In this document: positions 57,101-64,000 of the stretch, piece after piece
Position numbering within the stretch: the first letter of the stretch is position 1
Layout: each line of letters starts with the position of its first letter
NCBI GenBank assembly: GCA_025449115.1
Contig: JAHLKC010000113.1
Location: 1 to 64,000 of the forward strand
Direction of reading: 5' to 3'
Length of the DNA stretch: 64,000 nucleotides
Source of the DNA: Chytridium lagenaria
Lineage: Eukaryota; Chytridiomycota; Chytridiomycetes; Chytridiales; Chytridiaceae
Made by a program: the position numbers and the translations under genes
Notes under the pieces: model-generated
Database searches by the model: none
Told to the model about the DNA's origin: nothing
The model's input: only the letters and a program-made list of their open reading frames with translations

Positions 57101-60100
57101 CATTTATTGGAGCGGGTGGATGTAACCTTTCAACTGGAACTTTGCATTCTTCCTAAAATTGCTCGATATCCAAGAACAAGAATTACTGGAAATCTTCCCC
57201 GACTTCATATCAACTTGTCGGACCGGAAGTACAAAACTATCATGAGAATTTTGGATATCGTTAGTGGAAAAACCAGTCAGCGCCAAGCTCAGCGTTCTGC
57301 CCAGCAAATGCAGGCAAAAGCTTTGGAATGGACTTTTCAGAAAAACTCGTCTGATCTCGTTCTTGATGAATCCGATGATTCCTTTTTCGACGCAGAAGAA
57401 AGTCTCGTCGCAACCTCAAGTTTGAGCGAGAAAGCCCCAGCTGATTCACCAGACAGAATATCATTAAAATTTTCGTTTGAAGTTGGGCAAGTTTCAGCCT
57501 CTCTCAAGAAATCTGGAAAGGATAGTGATGCTGTGGAGCAAGCCTTGGCAAACTTGAAAATCGATGGTTTCAGTTTGCAGTTCCGGCAGCGTCCCTTCGA
57601 CATGAATGTCCGAATTCGTATCCATTCGATTTCCATCGAGAACGAAGCTGGATCTGGATCTGGCGGACCGCAGTACCTTGTCGCCCCTACTTCGTCGGAA
57701 TCAACCGCAGATCAGGAATTGTTACTTATCGAATACACCAGCGTCAACCGAGCGTCTCCAAACTTCACGGGTACAGATCAAACTGTTGACATATCTTTTG
57801 CATCGATTGACGTTCTGCTGGTGAAAGACAGCATTCTTGGACTTTATGACTTTGTTCTTATTACCTTCACTGGACCCCCTACTCCGAAGGAGGACGTTGT
57901 AGAAGTAGATGCAGCTGAAGAATCAACTGAGGTCTCTCCTACGCCCAAGCAAGGGGGGTCTGGAGTCATGGTTGTTAGAGCAAAAATGAAAAGTATCAAT
58001 TTCATTATTATTCAAAATCAGACTTCCATTGCCACTTTGAGCTTTGGAGCTGGGCAACTTTCTCTTACTCTGAAAGATAGCGGAACTTCAATCGCTGGAA
58101 GACTCGGGAACCTTTCAATTGTTGACAACGTGGCCCGCGTTGGAGGCGGCCGTCTATTTAAGCAGCTGCTTCGGATTGATGGTTCAGAGGTGGCAGATTT
58201 TACGCTTGATACATTTAACAAAGCGAGCGAAAACTATCCTGGCTATGATACATCTCTTCGGCTTCGAACTTCCTCAGTGAAATTGACGTTCATCGAGCCG
58301 TTGATGGGTAAAGAGAATATCTTGTTTAACCAAAAATTAACCAAAATATAGTTGAGTTAATGGCGTACTTCAGGGAATTTACGCAGCTTCATTTTTTGCT
58401 AGAGTCTGCCCGAAGAGCTGCGGTTGAAGAAACAGCAGGAAAGTTTCATTTTGATTTGCACCTGGAAACTCCTGTCATCGAATTTCCGGACACGTCGCTG
58501 ACGTCTCAAGATGTTTTGTCGATGTATCTTGGTCGAATTTCTGCAAGCAACTCTTTTCTAGTCGATTCGGATGGAGACAAGAACGAAATCATTGCTGATA
58601 TTAAGGAGCTCAAGCTGGTTTCGTCCTTTGGGTCCAATGTAGAAGTGAAGCTTATGGAGGACGTAAGCATAGAAACGAAAATCAGTTTGAGAGACAAAGC
58701 AAAAGAATCGTCCCCGAAAACATTGGTATAGTGACATTGAAGAAATACCTTTATCTAATTTTAATTAGGTGGCGTCAGAGCTGAATGAAATCGTGCTCAA
58801 GTTAGACCAACACCAATACTTTTTCATTCTTAACATGTTGGGCTCTGTTTCTCGAGCTTTTGGTGGAGATACGGAAGTGAAAGACGATGATGATGGTACG
58901 ATTGGCGCAGAGTCAGAAGATGAACTGGCACTGTCTACACATTCGCGCTCCGTGGATTCTCAGGTCTCGATGGATGTAAATGTTGTAATCCCTTCCATTT
59001 CTTTGGAGCTGGAAAAAAATAACAAGACTTTTGGAGAACAAGAGTCGATTGCGAGATTCTCAGTCTTGTCCCTACAGCTTCGAGCCGTTACATTGGCCGA
59101 CACAACTTTGGAAGCTCAACTACATGCTCACTCTCTTCGGATAACGGATACTCGGCCGAACACCGGCAATCTTTTCAGAGAAATTATGGCAGAGACCACT
59201 GGCGATAATGACCAAGTATGCATTCGGTATGCCAAAATTCGGTTGGTATCGTAAATACTTTGGTTTCGATCGACTCGATCAAGCTTCTTCTGGTCTTGGA
59301 TCACTTATTCGAGATTCGAAACTTTTTCATGCAAGGAAATAATGCTGATTCGAATAATCAACCTTCGTCACCAGCAAAAGTTAGCCCTCAAGCGGTGGAA
59401 GTTGACCGTGCTGAAGTGAATCAGTTACGTGTCAATCTTGTTGGTGTTGAGATGATTTTACTTCATAACGCCCTTGCCGAAGATACAGAAGCCATTATAT
59501 TGTCCGCGAAAGAGTTGGCTTACACCAGTTCTGTTATTAGCACTTTGAGTGTTTCCGAAATGGGCATGTTCTTCTGCGTTATGACGAAAAGGGAAGAAAC
59601 CACTCTTCGTTTTATTCAAAACTTTGACTTGACTTTGGTTTTGGATAATCGATTGACTGCACCGGGTCATCGTATGACGAACATTTACGTGGATATCTCT
59701 CCAATTATGTTGCGTGTTTCATACCGTGACGTGTCGTTGATAAGAGATGTGTTCAACAAAGTCACCGAGCTGACGAGCTCTGATGATAAAGAATCAAAGA
59801 AGGTGGAGGAAGGTGTGGAACAACCAGCACCTAGCACGATCCAAGATGATATTGTAATGTCTCGTGAAAAGGTAAAGTATTTTAGCCTATGGTTGCTTAA
59901 TCAACATAGATTCATGTTACCACTCGAGGAATTCGTGTGCTAGTGATCGATGATCTGAATGACGTTCACTTGCCGATGTTTAACGTCGCAGTTGATAAAC
60001 TTATCTTGGAGATATCTGACTGGAGTTCAACAGTACGCTTGTTTTCTACATGATATAAATTCGTAACGTCTACCTGCAGCTTCGAATTGATACAGGAATC

Positions 60101-63100
60101 AAACTGCATGCGAATTACTTCAACGTGAAAAATTCACATTGGGAACCTCTGGTTGAGCTTTTCGAAGTGTATTTGAACGTATGAGTGACTGTTGCTTTCT
60201 TTTTATAAACTTATGGAATAAGGTATCTCGTCAAGAGGACGCTAAGATGTGCATCGATGTGTACGTGCGGAAGAAGCTAGAGTTGAACCTTAGCCACGTT
60301 TTTGTTGAGACTTCGCTGAACGCAGTTTCTCTTATATCAAAGCAAAACGTAAGACGTCTGGCTCAATTTGGTCTAAGCTTTGTCAGCGCGTCTATGTTCC
60401 TAGAAGTAATGCGCACTCGCCTTATATTCTTCGAAATAAGACGGGCTATAACATGCATGTGTGGGCCGAGTCTCTTGGTGATGGTCTTGATACTGAGGTT
60501 ATTGACTTGCAGAATGACCTAGAGATTCCATGGCGGTTCGATGACTGGCGTGCTATGAGAGAGGTTGTATATTGCTTTTGTCCCTTTTCTTTAAAGTTCA
60601 TAGCCTAAACTCCTCATAGAATGTGTCTCCGTCGCCAAACAAATTGTCAATACTCATTGACGGCCGCGGGTGGGAGCCTTTGAAGGGTATTGCTGTAGAT
60701 AGAGAAGGAGTGAAAACATATATCTTGCGAGAAGATTCGAAGAGGGCGGATCGAGTTGCTCACCGTCTTGTTTGTGAAGTGCGATTAAAAAATAACCGGA
60801 AAATCGTCACATTCCGTTCTTCTACTGTCGTACACAACGGGACAAGCATTCCCATCGAGCTTATGGTACTTAGCGTCAATGGCCAAAAGCAGTCTCGGGT
60901 TTATGCACTGGGTTTGTTTAGCCATGTGATAATGCCTAAATGCATTACTAGGTGCTGATGAAGAATGTGCTATTCCCATTGAGGCTTCTTTTAAGGACAA
61001 AATATTGGTCCGTCCTCAAGGTAAATAATGTAGTTTGCGTGCACTACTTATTGTGGCAGAGGCGTTTGGGTACGACTGGAGCACTGAACTTCTGTATTGG
61101 AAAGATATTCAAAAGCAAAGAAGTGGTAAGTGACATAATGAACCTCCCTTTTTCTAATGGACAAAGCGCGCCTGCCGTTCTTGATATCTTGCAGCTCATT
61201 GAGTGGTTCCTCTCCGCCCTTCCGATTCCAAGTAAATTCAGTTTACCCACTTGAGGCAGATAATTGTTTATAAAACAGTAAATTATTACTGACTTGATGT
61301 ATAGGGATACCCGTCTTTGACGCTGAAGTTATTGGCTCCATTCTTGCTTGAAAATCTTCTGCCTTACGACTTTTTTTACAGCATTTTCGACAATGATTCA
61401 AGGCAAGAGCATAGAGGAAGTCTGAAGAGTGGAGAAATTGATCCCATTCACACGGTTGACCCCACTCATCGGCTTTGCCTTAGTATCCAGGTTCCTGATA
61501 CCGGTAAGACTGCACTTAGAAAAATCTTACATTTTAGATTTCCAACCCAACGAACCTGCATTTTTGAATAACGGTGAAGATTATCGGTAGGCGTGGTAAA
61601 TAGTCAACGTCTTACACACCCAGGGATGAAACGATCAAGCTATTGACTCAGAAGGTCTACAGCTCAATTTGAGTATTAAATACAGGTTAGAAATAAATAT
61701 TGGTAGGATTATTAACCCCATTTAATCCTTGTTAGCGATAAACTTGAGTTTGGCGGTCGAAAAGTGACCATATTTAGTCCTTACGTTTTGTTAAACAAAA
61801 CTGGGCTTGATGCTGTATATAGTGCTAGGTCTTTGATTGCAACGTCTCGACTTGCCGCTGGCCAAGGTTCGTATTTTATGATATATGATTGCTAAAACGT
61901 TATAGGAAAAGTCAAGCAGAAGGTCGTTTTTAAACTCATTCGACTTTCTAACCAATACAGACAAACAAGCCTTTTATGTTTTCGTACACGAGCTTTGAGC
62001 CATTGCGCAGCCGCGCCCTTGTCAGATTTACTGACTCTGAGTGGAGCAAAGTAATCGTTATTTTTATCATCGTTTTATTGTCATCATGAATTCTCTCTTT
62101 TCGATTAGTTGACTAAAATTTTGATAGCCTCTCAGTTTTGAGGCTGTAGGAAGTGCATTTGACGTTGTAATACCATCCCCCAAGTCGAAATCAAGAGGTA
62201 CATGTGGGAGTTACGGTCAAAGAAGGAGATGGAAAGGTAGGATATATTTAAAAATTCAAAATTGTTAATCCATCGATTATCTGTAGTACTTCTTGAGTAA
62301 AATCGTCACATTTCAACCTCGTTTTATATCAAAAATAACATGGAGGGATGTTTTCTGTCGTCAAAGCCCGTCAACACCGACATCACTTGTAAAAGCGGGA
62401 GATTATATTCCAATTGTCTACTTTAGTGAATCAGACCAACGCCAACTTTCTTTACGGTTGACCGGCTTGATGGATGAATGGTGTGTAAAGCATTCTTGGC
62501 TGATTTACTCATGCACGCATTCTCTCCCTCTTAGGTCATCCCCGTTTATTATCAACCAAATTGGGACAAGTCTTTGTTAAGCTTAGTCGAATGGGCTCTA
62601 AATCTGAGACCTTCTTAGAGCTGAAGTCATTCTTGAAGGAGCAACTGTGTTTATTGTTGTGTCTCGTGAAGAGGGCCGCTGGCCATTTAGAGTTGATAAT
62701 CAATCGGATACGAATATTCATTTGGCAAAAGGTAATGATTTTTATTATGAAGTTCTGAATTATGAAAGAATTCTGCGGCAAGATATTTGGTCAACCCTAA
62801 AGAGAACAGAACCTATGCTTGGGACAACCCCTCTGCCATGGAGAAGTCTCTAATGGTCGGTTGAGGGTCGGCAACGCGAAATAGATATTCGCGGGATTGG
62901 ACAATTAGAACCTTTGAAATATCCAGTAGGTTTCAACATTATTGCGAGGTTGACTTTTTCAAGGTCCCAAATGACCCGAGCAGAACCGGTGTTATGTCAA
63001 TCCGCGTATTTCGCTGAAGGGCCGACTCTAGTTGTGAGCCTTGCACCTTATATTGAGGCGATAAGTCAGCGTCAGTTGTTGATTGTTGCAGGGCGTGCAG

Positions 63101-64000
63101 CCACCCAGACTGCTTTGGTTGTTCATAACTTTACTTTTGTCACTAATTATTTAGAAAGGAAAAGAACCTGTGAAGGAGACAGTTGATAATATGGTTCTCC
63201 AAGTACGTCTTGAGGGCATCGGAATCTCCCTGATTAGTCGTGATGTCAAGGTAAAATTTCGCAAATATTCTTTTTTTGTTTTTCAGGAAATTCTGTACGC
63301 ATCCGCTCGCAAAGTGGATTTTATCTTTAGGGATACTGCTACGACGCAGGATGTTTCTTTCAGGGTCGGCTGGTTCAGGTTAGAGCTGCCTGCGATTCGA
63401 CAGGGTCTTATTAATGTTTAGATTGAAACCAACAGCCCGGTTCTCTGGAGCCGATTTTCGTCTACCCTACCGTTTTGCCTAAAGAGGGTGAAGAGTTGTA
63501 CCATATTATGGCCACGTTGTCTAAATCGAAAGATTCATGTATGATTTTGCAAATGAATTTCACTCACTATTACAGCTTACGGTGTTGACTACTACAATAT
63601 GTTCACAATTCTCATTCAAGAGATTTCTGTCGACTTGGACGAGGACTTTCTCTACGCGCTTATTAACTTTGCCAAATTCGATGTCTCTGGATGGGAAGTT
63701 AAAGAGAGGTTGGTTTTTGAGCTCTCAAGACGCTAACAGAAAGGAATTTTGTTGATATGGATCTCTCTATTCCAAAGTCGAAGTTTGCAGATGGTGATAC
63801 CAGGATGTACTTCGAAAAGTTCCTTTTCAACCGATGCAGTTCAACATCTCTTTCCAGCGAACGCACAGTGAGAAGTCAGAGGATGCCAGGTATCTTTGAG
63901 TTAATCAATGCAGCCTGATATTCTAAAGAGGGGTTTCTTCGAATGTTTTGACGTTCTTCTTTGACGTGTTCACAATGGACGGTTGGAAACATTCATGTAA
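54151..64000 (+). CDS. VPS13: VPS13 bridge-like lipid transfer protein, 3' end missing
   Basis: VPS13 is a rod-shaped protein with a hydrophobic groove that moves phospholipids between organelles at contact sites. The start [20 protein letters not shown], then [13 protein letters not shown], is the canonical chorein N-terminus. It continues after an intron (from 54248) as [20 protein letters not shown], then [20 protein letters not shown] and [10 protein letters not shown]. The middle contains a 427-codon open exon (57068-58351) with [20 protein letters not shown]. The VPS13 adaptor-binding (SHR-BD) region starts near 60620 ([20 protein letters not shown], then [14 protein letters not shown]). 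The window ends within the next domain, so the last several hundred residues, including the ATG2-like helices and PH-like domain, are not seen. Many small introns and one-base breaks occur, two of them in the exon at 54290-54368. Confidence 0.95.

Overview
The window looks like nuclear DNA of a fungus, most probably an early-diverging zoosporic (chytrid-like) lineage. Genes are dense, lie on both strands, and carry many short GT...AG introns (about 50-230 bases). The content mixes fungal-style housekeeping genes (valyl-tRNA synthetase with a mitochondrial leader, ATP12, UBA2, NBP35, TRF4-type poly(A) polymerase, HUL4-type HECT ligase, VPS13) with genes that, as far as I know, Dikarya generally lack but animals and basal fungi keep (TTC5/STRAP-like, SWEET-like, LAMTOR1-like with an intact MGCC terminus). 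The lineage is an inference; no rRNA or mitochondrial marker is present.

Layout. 1-606: broken minus-strand sterol-desaturase/fatty-acid-hydroxylase-like gene leaving the left edge. 607-2861: no supported gene. 2862-4972: TTC5-like. 5.5-9.5 kb: three poorly recognisable minus-strand genes. 10.8-12.1 kb: SWEET-like transporter with tetranucleotide microsatellites upstream. 12.9-17.1 kb: valyl-tRNA synthetase, divergent from ATP12 (17.5-18.7 kb). 19.1-20.0 kb: decayed DDE transposase. 20.2-26.1 kb: UBA2, NBP35 and RBM22. 26.8-29.5 kb: TRF4-like. 30.6-38.1 kb: three secreted GDSL/SGNH hydrolase paralogues in the same orientation, with a cysteine-rich, probably GPI-anchored protein between the first two. 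38.4-40.3 kb: RING protein with two families of acidic tandem repeats. 41.4-44.8 kb: probable RhoGAP, divergent from a LAMTOR1-like Ragulator subunit (45.0-45.6 kb). 45.8-49.4 kb: PRRC2/BAT2-like protein, divergent from a RasGEF (49.5-51.1 kb). 51.4-54.1 kb: HECT ligase, head to head with VPS13 (54.15 kb to the right edge, incomplete).

Themes. Several neighbours concern signalling and membranes: the RhoGAP, LAMTOR1-like and RasGEF genes bear on small-GTPase or TORC1 signalling, and VPS13 on lipid transfer. The GDSL cluster with the Cys-rich surface protein looks like a lineage-expanded secretome block. Gene pairs often share very short divergent promoters.

A caution affects every model: conserved genes repeatedly change frame by one base inside otherwise intact domains. 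The acidic repeat gene lets two of these breaks be aligned to sister copies as single-base indels. I read most as assembly errors, so many coding spans below are outer limits that contain introns and one-base frame breaks. I found no clearly new multi-gene system; the best candidates for novelty are the RING/acidic-repeat gene and the GDSL/Cys-rich surface cluster.
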